Assembly (NCBI GenBank): GCA_009782825.1 | Contig: WRII01000002.1 | Coordinates: forward strand, 53,727 to 117,726 | Direction: 5' to 3' | From: Peptococcaceae bacterium | Lineage (GTDB): Bacteria; Bacillota; Desulfitobacteriia; Desulfitobacteriales; Syntrophobotulaceae | Length of the DNA stretch: 64,000 nucleotides | Shown: in pieces, positions 8,855 to 15,884 of the stretch | Position numbering within the stretch: position 1 is the stretch's first letter | How the letters are laid out: every line of letters begins with the position of its first letter | Program-made: the position numbers and the translations under genes | Notes under the pieces: generated by a model | What the model was told of the DNA's origin: nothing | The model's database searches: none | The model's input: the letters and a program-made list of their open reading frames with translations, nothing else

Positions 8855-9079
8855 GTGGCAAAGAGCGTAGGGACAGCAAAAAAACGACCCGGGTTTGGTA
8901 AAATAGGAAATTTTTTTCGCGAGGTCGGTTTGGAGCTTAAGAAGGTTCATTGGCCGACTCGCAAACAGCTTCTGATTTATACAGCTGTCGTGTTGGTTTC
9001 AGTGGCTATAATGGCCGCGATTATTGGGGTCATAGATCTGGTTTTATTTAGCGGGATGGAATTTGTTCTTGGTCGATAA
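8855..9079 (+). CDS. secE: Preprotein translocase subunit SecE
   Basis: A 74-residue single-span membrane protein of the SecYEG channel. The amphipathic cytosolic helix contains LKKVHWPTRKQL, the conserved SecE motif, followed by one transmembrane segment (about residues 40-62). It starts at GTG 8855. It lies between rpmG and nusG as in most bacteria; its partner SecY is encoded at 38083. Confidence 0.94.
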   Translation: MAKSVGTAKKRPGFGKIGNFFREVGLELKKVHWPTRKQLLIYTAVVLVSVAIMAAIIGVIDLVLFSGMEFVLGR

Positions 9080-9169
9080 GATCATGGAAGGGGTGTAACA
9101 ATGAAGTCCTGCGCAATGGCAAGAATGAAGTGTTAGACCCGTGCAGACTTTGGGGAGGCTGTTTTCTGC

Positions 9170-9697
9170 ATGACAAAAAACTGGTACGTCATTCATACGT
9201 ATTCCGGATATGAAAGCAAGGTCAAGGCAAATCTGGAAAAAAGAGTGGAATCCATGAGCATGGAAGGAAAGATATTCCGTGTCCTTGTTCCTATGGAAGA
9301 CGAAATCGAAATCAAAAACGGAAAAAAGAAGATTACAAAGCGTAAAGTCTTTCCGGGATATGTCCTTGTAGAAATGGATATGACGGATGATTCGTGGTAT
9401 GTAGTCCGGAATACTCCTGGCGTGACAGGCTTTGTGGGCAGCGGCAGCAAGCCGGTTCCCTTGTTGGAAACGGAGGTAGCCGCGATCTTGCGTCAAATGG
9501 GTTTGGAAAAGGTGCGAACCCGGATCGATATCGATGTGGGCCAGTCCATTCGTGTGACCAACGGTCCTTTTCAGGATTTTATTGGTGTTGTGAGCGAGGT
9601 AGTTGAAGACCGGGCCAAGCTGAAAGTGACGGTTTCCATGTTTGGGCGCGAAACCCCTGTAGAGCTTGATTTTGGCCAGGTGGAAAAGTTATCATGA
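9170..9697 (+). CDS. nusG: Transcription antitermination factor NusG
   Basis: A 175-residue protein with the NGN domain (NWYVIHTYSGYESKV, then FPGYVLVEM) and a C-terminal KOW domain (GQSIRVTNGPFQDF). NusG binds RNA polymerase and couples it to Rho and to the ribosome. The length is normal and no inserted domain is present. A possible 11-codon reading frame with its own purine-rich site (9101-9136) lies just upstream. Confidence 0.95.
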   Translation: MTKNWYVIHTYSGYESKVKANLEKRVESMSMEGKIFRVLVPMEDEIEIKNGKKKITKRKVFPGYVLVEMDMTDDSWYVVRNTPGVTGFVGSGSKPVPLLETEVAAILRQMGLEKVRTRIDIDVGQSIRVTNGPFQDFIGVVSEVVEDRAKLKVTVSMFGRETPVELDFGQVEKLS

Positions 9698-9723
9698 ATG
9701 CACATTGACGAAAGGAGGTGAGA

Positions 9724-10152
9724 ATGGTGGCAAAGAAGGTTGTTGGCATGGTGAAGCTGGCGATTGAAGCGGGCAAAGCCAATCCGGCGCCGCCGGTAGG
9801 TCCGGCCCTGGGGATGCATGGTGTGAATATTATGGGTTTTTGCAAGGAATATAACGAAAGAACGAAAGACCAAGCGGGTCTTGTGATTCCTGTAGAAATC
9901 ACGGTTTATGAGGATCGTTCCTTTACGTTTATCCTTAAAACGCCTCCGGCTTCAGTGCTTCTGAAAAAAGCGGCTAATGTGCCTTCTGGCTCGGCAACGC
10001 CGAATCGGGTGAAAGTGGCTAAAGTGAGCCGTGCTCAGGTTAAAGAAATTGCGGAAACGAAGATGGTCGACTTAAACGCGGCCAGCGTGGAAGCGGCTAT
10101 GCGCATGGTGGAAGGGACTGCGCGAAGTATGGGCATTGAGGTGGAAGCCTAG
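9724..10152 (+). CDS. rplK: Ribosomal protein L11
   Basis: A 142-residue L11, forming the GTPase-associated centre with 23S rRNA. The N-terminal domain carries the proline-rich [14 protein letters not shown], and the C-terminal domain the [13 protein letters not shown] segment. AAAGGAGGTG at 9711-9720 is the binding site, so the in-frame GTG at 9718 that falls inside it is not the start; ATG 9724 is. Confidence 0.96.
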   Translation: MVAKKVVGMVKLAIEAGKANPAPPVGPALGMHGVNIMGFCKEYNERTKDQAGLVIPVEITVYEDRSFTFILKTPPASVLLKKAANVPSGSATPNRVKVAKVSRAQVKEIAETKMVDLNAASVEAAMRMVEGTARSMGIEVEA

Positions 10153-10242
10153 TGCGGATTTATGTAGTCTGGTAAAAAATTGAGTGGGAGAGGGCCTTGA
10201 GATACCGGATCGTCCTCAAAGACCACAAGGAGGAAAATTTTT

Positions 10243-10938
10243 ATGGCTAAAGTGGGAAAACGAACCCAGGATATTCTGAAATCCTATGATCCGCTTCACC
10301 TGTGTGACCCGGAGGAAGCGGTGGCGATGACAAAAAAGAATGCCAACGCGAAATTTGATGAAACCGTCGAAGTCGCTTTCCGTTTGGGTATTGATACCCG
10401 GCACGCGGATCAGCAGATTCGCGGAGCGGTGGTGCTGCCGAATGGCACAGGAAAAACCCGCAGTGTCTTGGTGTTCGCCAAAGGGGAGAAGGCCAATGAA
10501 GCGGAGAAAGCCGGCGCGGACTTCGTGGGAGCAGAAGATATGATCCAAAAAATCCAGGGAGGATGGTTTGGTTTTGAAGTGGCTGTGGCAACACCTGATC
10601 TCATGGGATTGGTGGGCCGCTTGGGTAAACTTCTGGGACCAAAGGGTCTTATGCCTAACCCCAAGACAGGCACAGTGACTTTCGATGTTGCCAGAGCTAT
10701 TGCCGAGATTAAGGCCGGTAAAGTAGAATACCGTGCTGATAAGGCCGGGATTATCCACGCGCCGATCGGCAAAGCATCTTTTGCCGAGGAAAAACTCCTT
10801 GAGAATTACAAAACCATAGCCGAAGTTGTCATGCGTGCCAAACCGGCTGTCGCGAAGGGACAATATGTCAAAAGCGTGACTCTCTCGTCAACTATGGGAC
10901 CGGCTGTGAAAATCAATCCTCTGAGATATTTGGCATAA
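10243..10938 (+). CDS. rplA: Ribosomal protein L1
   Basis: A 231-residue L1, the mobile stalk protein at the E site. The motifs [14 protein letters not shown] and [14 protein letters not shown] are clear, and the length is standard. AAGGAGGAAAA precedes the ATG. It is co-transcribed with rplK. Confidence 0.97.
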   Translation: MAKVGKRTQDILKSYDPLHLCDPEEAVAMTKKNANAKFDETVEVAFRLGIDTRHADQQIRGAVVLPNGTGKTRSVLVFAKGEKANEAEKAGADFVGAEDMIQKIQGGWFGFEVAVATPDLMGLVGRLGKLLGPKGLMPNPKTGTVTFDVARAIAEIKAGKVEYRADKAGIIHAPIGKASFAEEKLLENYKTIAEVVMRAKPAVAKGQYVKSVTLSSTMGPAVKINPLRYLA

Positions 10939-10989
10939 CTGCACGACTATTTCAGGGGTTGAAATAAACCAGATTGAAAGAACCGGACA

Positions 10990-11230
10990 ACTGAATAGAC
11001 CGCTGCAGACAGCAGGAGCCCCATGCGGAAAAATTTTCTGGAATAAGGCTTAATACACTCTCCTGCCGAGGTGGAAAGCGCATTTGTTGTGAAATGAGTG
11101 AGATGCTCTGATCATAAGCGCCCTCTGTAAGAACAGAGACTGCCTCGAGTTGATATGATCAACGAAGTTGATATCCTTCAGCTTTAAGTCAACGGGGTTG
11201 CCTCCGATGGTGCAGAGGGTTCTATTATGT
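10990..11230 (+). promoter_or_regulatory. L10 (rplJL) leader RNA, candidate autoregulatory element
   Basis: The 330-base gap between rplA and rplJ contains the two conserved arms of Bacillota L10 leaders: AGACAGCAGGAG near 11008-11019 and TCCTGCCGAGGT at 11061-11072. These pair and make the kink-turn-like L10(L12)4 target. Downstream, CTCTGTAAGAACAGAG forms a local hairpin, and CCCTCTG at about 11121 can instead pair with CAGAGGG near 11213, giving mutually exclusive folds as expected for an attenuator. In this family, excess L10-L12 complex represses rplJ-rplL. No other gene is seen in the gap. Confidence 0.8.
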
Positions 11231-11268
11231 GTTTGACTGGACTGGGAAAAGAAAGGAGGAATACCATC

Positions 11269-11793
11269 ATGCCTGATATTGCAGCCAAACAACGCATTGT
11301 TGAAGATATCAAGTCCAAGTTTGAAAACGCCAAAGGCGTGGTTCTGGCCGACTACAGGGGGTTAACGGTGGCTGAGGTCACACAACTGCGCGCGAAGCTG
11401 CGGGCAGAGCAAGTAGAATACCGCGTTCTGAAAAACACCATGGTGATACGGGCGATTCAAGAGCTCGGCTATGATGAGCTGGTTCCTGAGCTCAAAGGGC
11501 CGACAGCCATTGCTTTTTGCGCGGATCCTGTGGCTCCGGCGAAACTGTTGGTTGAATTTGCGAACAAACATAAGCAATTGAAAATCAAGGCAGGTGTCGT
11601 TGAAGGAAGTGTCATCCCCATGGACCGGGTAACGCAGCTGGCCCAACTGCCGTCGCGGGAGCAGCTTCTCGGCAAAATCGCGGGACTGCTGCAAGCGCCG
11701 CTTTCCAGAATGGCAAATTGCCTGCAAGGGCCGCTGCGCAATGTCAGTTACGCTCTGAACGATTTGCATCGGATGAGAAGCGAAGGCAGCTGA
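11269..11793 (+). CDS. rplJ: Ribosomal protein L10
   Basis: A 174-residue L10, the base of the ribosomal stalk that carries L7/L12 dimers. VLADYRGLTVAEVTQLR and the KNTMVIRAI segment are family marks. GAAAGGAGG lies 8-9 bases before ATG 11269; the frame is open further upstream inside the leader but without a site. It is probably autoregulated with rplL through the leader upstream. Confidence 0.96.
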   Translation: MPDIAAKQRIVEDIKSKFENAKGVVLADYRGLTVAEVTQLRAKLRAEQVEYRVLKNTMVIRAIQELGYDELVPELKGPTAIAFCADPVAPAKLLVEFANKHKQLKIKAGVVEGSVIPMDRVTQLAQLPSREQLLGKIAGLLQAPLSRMANCLQGPLRNVSYALNDLHRMRSEGS

Positions 11794-11834
11794 TAGGATG
11801 GTTTGATTAAAATATTTTAAATTGGAGGATAAAA

Positions 11835-12218
11835 ATGGCTAAGATTGATGAGATTCTGACGATGATTGAAGGACTCACCGTTTTGGAGCTCTCTGAGCTT
11901 TCTAAAGCTTTTGAAGAAAAATTTGGGGTTACCGCAGCTGCACCTATGGTTATGGCCGGCGCCCCTGCCGCGGGTGCTCCTGCTGCTACAGCCGAAGAAG
12001 CTGAGCAGACAGAATTTGATGTTATTCTGACCAATGTGGGCGGGGCCAAAATGAGTGTGATCAAAGTTGTCAATGAAGTGACAGGTTCCGGCCTGAAAGG
12101 GGCCAAAGAGATCGTGGATGGCGCTCCCAAGGCGGTTAAAGAAAAAGTCAGCCGCGATGAGGCCGACAACATTAAGGCGAAGTTGGAAGAAGCTGGGGCG
12201 ACTGTCGAAATCAAATAG
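11835..12218 (+). CDS. rplL: Ribosomal protein L7/L12
   Basis: A 127-residue stalk protein with an N-terminal dimerisation helix, an Ala/Gly/Pro hinge (about 35-55) and the C-terminal domain [18 protein letters not shown] that recruits translational GTPases. TTGGAGG precedes the ATG. It ends the rplJL unit, and a stem-loop follows 54 bases on. Confidence 0.97.
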   Translation: MAKIDEILTMIEGLTVLELSELSKAFEEKFGVTAAAPMVMAGAPAAGAPAATAEEAEQTEFDVILTNVGGAKMSVIKVVNEVTGSGLKGAKEIVDGAPKAVKEKVSRDEADNIKAKLEEAGATVEIK

Positions 12219-12271
12219 GATATGATCTCGACCTAGGTGAACGGAAATAGGTTGGAACTTTACGTATTGGG

Positions 12272-12300
12272 GCCGAGTTCGTTATGGCGAGCTCGGCTTT
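12272..12300 (+). terminator. Stem-loop after rplL
   Basis: GCCGAGTTCG (12272-12281) pairs with CGAGCTCGGC (12288-12297) with one wobble, a six-base loop and TTT after it. The U-tract is short, so termination may be partial. Confidence 0.6.
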
Positions 12301-12448
12301 GACAAAATATTTGCTTTGACCCTTGACAATTCTCCAGATGGGCCTATTGGGCTGTGGCAGAGTTGTCACAGTTTTTTTGCGTCCATTTTTACTCAAGTCC
12401 CACTCAGCAAAAAACAATCACAACTTTAAAATTGAAAGGAAAACCATT

Positions 12449-13160
12449 TTGAACGAACACAAATACCATATGATTACCTGCGAAAAAAACTGGCTGGAAT
12501 CCACAGCCTTATCCCAGCTGCAAGCCGTGGCGAAGCTGCCGGGCGTTCTCCGGACTGTCGGACTTCCCGACCTGCATGCCGGCAAATCCCCGGTAGGCAT
12601 GGCTTTGGAAACTCAAGATATCATTTACCCGCATCTTATCGGCGGCGACATCGGCTGCGGCATGGGGCTCTTTGACACCGGCCTGGACATTGGCAAATAC
12701 AGCGAAAAACGCTGGCTGTCGCGCCTCAACCATATCCCCGCTCTCGCCGACATTGCGACAGTGAACCCTTATCCTGAGCCAAGCCCGATCAGCGACCTCG
12801 GCACTCTTGGCAGCGGCAACCACTTTGCCGAATTTCAGCAGATAGAGACAGTGTTTAGCCCGGAGGATTTTGCCGAACTGAACCTGCCGCAAAAAAATAT
12901 CATCTTATTGGTACACAGCGGCTCACGCGGCTACGGCCAGGAAGTATTCAAATCACTGAATTACGTTGTTGGCATGAAGCCCAACAGCCCAGAAGCCATC
13001 GCCTATCTGCAAAAACACGACATCGCCCTCCTCTGGGCACGGCGCAACCGCGCCCTTGTGTCCGACAAACTGATCGGTTGGCTTGGCTACGAGGCAACAC
13101 CGCGGCTGCTGATCGACCTGTTTCATAACTATCTGGAAAAAAGAGACGATACCTGGATCC
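12449..13160 (+). pseudogene. Truncated RtcB2-type RNA ligase (5' part)
   Basis: From TTG 12449 (after GAAAGGAAAA) about 237 codons match the N-terminal two thirds of RtcB-like ligases of the release-factor-H-coupled class. Seen are GLPDLHAGKSPVGM, the metal-site GGDIGCGMG, GSGNHFAE and HSGSRGYG. The match stops at DDTWIH, just where family members continue with RKGA, so the region with the GMP-accepting His (SHGAGR-type) is lost. Downstream the sequence becomes the 3' end of prfH in another frame. RtcB2 is known to rejoin cleaved rRNA with PrfH. This copy should be inactive. Confidence 0.85.
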
Positions 13161-13379
13161 ATCTATGTCCCCTTGGGGCTAAGTGCGGAATCAACCGAAG
13201 CCCGCAGTCAGCACATGAACAAAAAGCTGGCGTTAAACCGACTGTGCGCCCTCATTGCAGACATGAACCAAAAAAGCGAAGATGGTGTTACCCAGCTGCG
13301 CTGGTTGGAGCATACCCGTTTGGAGCGTGGGAATCCTGTCCGTGTGTATGAGGGAATGGGATTTAACAGAAGAAAATAG
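13158..13379 (+). pseudogene. Remnant of peptide chain release factor H (3' part)
   Basis: In the frame +1 to the rtcB2 remnant, the sequence reads YVPLGLS, EARSQHMNKKLALNRL and LERGNPVRVYEGMGF up to TAG 13377-13379. These match the C-terminal part of PrfH (ATH-x-x-SGIS, ERSQHANKRLA and IERGNP motifs). The upstream GGQ peptidyl-hydrolase motif is absent. The intact gene normally lies just downstream of rtcB2, so one deletion joined the two, with its junction near 13158-13166. Confidence 0.8.
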
Positions 13380-13390
13380 CCTCGAACAAA

Positions 13391-13519
13391 GGGCAAGCAG
13401 AGCGGGCGAACATTTATAAGCAGCGACTTTGCTGAGGAAATATCTGAGCGACGCGGTACGCGATGCTCAGATATTTCTCAGCATGGAGCGCGTTAAGTGT
13501 TCGCCCGCTCTGCTTGCCC
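13391..13519. repeat. Long fold-back palindrome (129 bp)
   Basis: Two 22-base arms, 13391-13412 and 13498-13519, are perfect reverse complements. Inside, 13431-13449 and 13465-13482 pair again with one bulged base around a CGCGGTACGCG core. The element could be a fold-back or MITE-like insertion, or a structured RNA. It has no coding potential. The stretch 13380-13742 holds this element, the repeats below and a promoter, but no gene. Confidence 0.9.
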
Positions 13520-13530
13520 GCCTCAGCTCA

Positions 13531-13567
13531 GCTTGTTTTGTTGACGCTTCGCATCTGTAAGTTACTA
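13531..13567 (+). repeat. Dispersed repeat copy A
   Basis: This 37-base stretch, with the core TTGACGCTTCGCATCTGTAA, recurs with few changes at 52281-52320, where it forms one arm of a palindrome. Both copies lie between unrelated genes. Confidence 0.75.
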
Positions 13568-13623
13568 ATAGTTAATACTCTTTCGTCGCAAACTATGCTT
13601 GAGCTGCTTGAATTGATTTTTAT

Positions 13624-13661
13624 TCAATAGGGAAGCAAAATGTCAATAGGGAAGCAAAATT
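13624..13661 (+). repeat. 19-bp direct repeat beside a promoter
   Basis: TCAATAGGGAAGCAAAATK (K = G then T) occurs twice in tandem and runs into the -35 hexamer of the promoter at 13660. It could be an operator for the downstream membrane protein or a simple duplication. Confidence 0.9.
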
Positions 13662-13688
13662 GACACACACAAAGTATTTCGGTATGAT
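13660..13688 (+). promoter_or_regulatory. Near-consensus promoter for the 13743 gene
   Basis: TTGACA (13660-13665), a 17-base spacer and TATGAT (13683-13688) match the sigma-A consensus in 11 of 12 positions. It lies 55 bases before the start codon. Confidence 0.75.
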
Positions 13689-13742
13689 TGCCTCAGATTA
13701 CAGAATTAACACATGAGATCGAATATTTTTACGGAGGGTGTT

Positions 13743-14216
13743 ATGAAAAGAGAAGATCCATTAGGCATAGGTTTTTTTATCCCCAAAAGATACCTTTTAA
13801 TACTAGCCAGCTTTGTTATGTGTGTAGCGGGTACCATGGTTTTGCGCGCCGGTCTGTCCTCATCTGCCGAAGGGTGGCCTATAAGTTATATTCTTATTGC
13901 GGGAGCAGTCTTCGTGATATTCTTATTGATGTTCATTAATTTCGTACGCAAGAACTGTAAGCGTATCATGGCCTTCCAGGCAGAACAGGTCGGTCTCTTC
14001 AATTTTTTGAGTGCCAGAGGATATTTTACGATGGTATTTATGATGAGTCTGGGTCTCTGGATGCGCTATGTCGCAAATATTCCGGCGAGTTGGATCCAGA
14101 CCTTCTATACAGGACTTGGCTCAGCTCTGATTGTCGCCGGTATATTGTTCTTAGTTGAATATGTTAAAGTTTCTGTCAGTGCAAGAAGCAAAAATGAGAA
14201 GACGATCCCGGACTGA
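13743..14216 (+). CDS. Hypothetical four-span membrane protein
   Basis: A 157-residue protein I do not recognise. Four hydrophobic segments are visible (about residues 17-36, 48-66, 91-110 and 119-138), with a basic loop RKNCKRIMAFQ between the second and third. There is no signal peptide or conserved catalytic motif. ATG 13743 follows ACGGAGGG at about 6 bases; an upstream in-frame ATG at 13713 lacks a site. It has its own strong promoter and probably forms a single-gene unit. A role in the envelope is only inferred from topology. Confidence 0.7.
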   Translation: MKREDPLGIGFFIPKRYLLILASFVMCVAGTMVLRAGLSSSAEGWPISYILIAGAVFVIFLLMFINFVRKNCKRIMAFQAEQVGLFNFLSARGYFTMVFMMSLGLWMRYVANIPASWIQTFYTGLGSALIVAGILFLVEYVKVSVSARSKNEKTIPD

Positions 14217-14262
14217 CTCCCCTGTTTCATGAAATATTTGGAGAAATATTTACGTGTTTGGG

Positions 14263-14293
14263 CACAGACAAATTTTTTTGTCTGTGGTATAAT
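14263..14293 (+). promoter_or_regulatory. Promoter overlapped by an inverted repeat
   Basis: CACAGACAAA and TTTGTCTGTG (14263-14286) form a perfect 10-bp inverted repeat around TTTT. TATAAT follows at 14288-14293, with CAGACA 17 bases upstream as a -35. The palindrome may be a terminator for the preceding gene or an operator for the SPFH gene. Confidence 0.55.
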
Positions 14294-14405
14294 GCAAGAG
14301 AATCTCAAAAAGGATAGCTGTGAGTGCGTAGCATTTCACCTGATCAACTATCCTTAGTTTTAGCGCAATTATTAAATAATTCACAAGAAAGTGAGGATGA
14401 GGGTA

Positions 14406-15236
14406 TTGGAGAAAGTTGTAAATTTCCCCTCTGGGAAAAACTCTAGGTTTTGGCTTGTGGTTGCTGGTGTCGTATTGGTTTTATTAATTATCCTGATATC
14501 TCAGACTGTGGTGATTATTCAGCCGGGTTACTGCGGCGCTGTGATTCAATTGGGTAAAGTGCAGGATTTTGTTTTTACGGAAGGCCTGCATTTGAAAGTT
14601 CCGTTTATTCAACAAGTTAGCCCCATGGAGGTTCGTGTTCAAAAAATTGAAACAAAGCAAAATGCCTCGTCCCGAGATCTGCAAATTGTTAACACAGTTA
14701 TTGCTGTCAACTACCATTTGGATTCCAGCCGCATCAACCGGCTGTTCAGTGAAGTTGGCGTAAATTATTCCGAGCGCGTGTTAGATCCGGCTATTGCGGA
14801 AGCCTTGAAGGCTGTCACGGCGCAGTATACAGCGGAGGAGCTTATTTCTAAGCGTTCGGAGGTCGGTTTAAAGATCAAGGAAACCTTGGGAGCAAAATTG
14901 GAAACCTATTATATGGTTCTTGATGAGATTAACCTGACGGAGTTTCAATTCAGCGCCGAATTCAATGACGCTATTGAAAAGAAACAGGTTGCTGAGCAGC
15001 AAGTGCTGAAAGCCACCTTGGATTTGCAGCGTATCGAGATCGAAGCTCAACAAAAAATCGAACAGGCCAAGGCTGAAGCCGAATCCTTGCGTTTGCAAAA
15101 ACAAGAGGTAACAAATGAGCTTGTTGAATTGCGCAGGATCGAAGCGCAATTGGAAGCTATTCGCAAATGGGATGGCAAAATGCCAACAGTTACCGGAGGC
15201 GCCCTGCCCTTTATTGATATTAAGGATCTACAGTAA
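14406..15236 (+). CDS. SPFH/prohibitin-family membrane protein
   Basis: An SPFH (band 7) protein of about 276 residues. One N-terminal transmembrane segment (VVAGVVLVLLIILIS) is followed by the beta-rich head (IIQPGYCGAVIQLGKV, then TEGLHLKVPF) and a long Glu/Gln/Lys coiled coil from about residue 185. This is prohibitin-like architecture: oligomeric membrane scaffolds that often modulate proteases. Neighbours give no clue. The frame is open from GTG 14391 and ATG 14397; TTG 14406 is preferred because GAGG lies 9 bases upstream, while the others lack spacing. No NfeD or FtsH partner is adjacent. Confidence 0.85.
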   Translation: MEKVVNFPSGKNSRFWLVVAGVVLVLLIILISQTVVIIQPGYCGAVIQLGKVQDFVFTEGLHLKVPFIQQVSPMEVRVQKIETKQNASSRDLQIVNTVIAVNYHLDSSRINRLFSEVGVNYSERVLDPAIAEALKAVTAQYTAEELISKRSEVGLKIKETLGAKLETYYMVLDEINLTEFQFSAEFNDAIEKKQVAEQQVLKATLDLQRIEIEAQQKIEQAKAEAESLRLQKQEVTNELVELRRIEAQLEAIRKWDGKMPTVTGGALPFIDIKDLQ

Positions 15237-15247
15237 TATCCACCCCC

Positions 15248-15332
15248 GCTCATGCTGGCTCATGCTGACTCATGCTAGTGCATCACTCCCTAAAGCCTTA
15301 TGTTCTAAAATATTTTGCGGAACATAAGGCTT
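15248..15332 (+). terminator. 10-bp triplet repeat and strong stem-loop after the SPFH gene
   Basis: Three direct copies of a 10-base unit (GCTCATGCTG-like, about 15248-15277) precede a perfect 13-bp stem, AAGCCTTATGTTC (15293-15305) with GAACATAAGGCTT (15320-15332), loop 14. There is no long U-run, so this is a probable but not textbook terminator. Confidence 0.55.
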
Positions 15333-15465
15333 GATTACGCTGCAAAAAGTCACTGTGCAGCCAAGGCACTCCCCTATATAGCACTGAAATTTACGGGAAT
15401 TTACGATCTGAGATGGATCTGAGATCTACGACTGAAATCTATTTGTTATTTTCTATAATTTACTA

Positions 15466-15494
15466 TTGACAACGGCATCTGCAAGTGGTAAAAT
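15466..15494 (+). promoter_or_regulatory. rpoBC promoter
   Basis: TTGACA (15466-15471), 17 bases, TAAAAT (15489-15494). It is the best promoter in the 648-base gap and implies an untranslated leader of about 380 bases ahead of rpoB. Confidence 0.75.
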
Positions 15495-15884
15495 TTATAA
15501 CTGCCGTTGTAAAATACTTATTTGTTTTTGCAAAAACCTGTGTTGAGGAGACAAAGGTTTAAATGTATCTATATAACTTAGTCTCGTAAATAAGATCTAG
15601 GGGATTGCCCGGCTAAAGTAAGGCCACCCATGCGCGATTACCATGGGCAAACGATATGCAAGCGCAGGCCCGTTCGTTATGAGCCTTGCTTTTCAGTGTT
15701 TATCCGGGTAAACGTTTTCCTATGTTCCCAAACATATTTTAAACATAATTTCAAATGTTCGCAGAGCCTTTTGTTTTTGGCCCATTGAGTTGTTTTTGGC
15801 CCATTGAGTTGAGAGCGGGTTCCGTATTCAAGAAAAAAGAGGATGTTGAGCAAAGAAAAGAGATGATCGGAAGGGAGAGACTGT
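15495..15884 (+). promoter_or_regulatory. Long rpoBC leader without a convincing gene
   Basis: This stretch holds local inverted repeats, such as CCAT and ATGG arms around GCGCGATTACC near 15628-15646, and a perfect 19-bp tandem duplication, TTGTTTTTGGCCCATTGAG, at 15771-15789 and 15790-15808. A 66-codon frame running into rpoB is a shadow. No known riboswitch class is recognised. An attenuating role is possible but not shown. Confidence 0.5.

Noticed and set aside
12323..12448. Longer N-terminus of the rtcB2 remnant
   Set aside because: It precedes the binding site GAAAGGAAAA and has no family similarity, so TTG 12449 is used.
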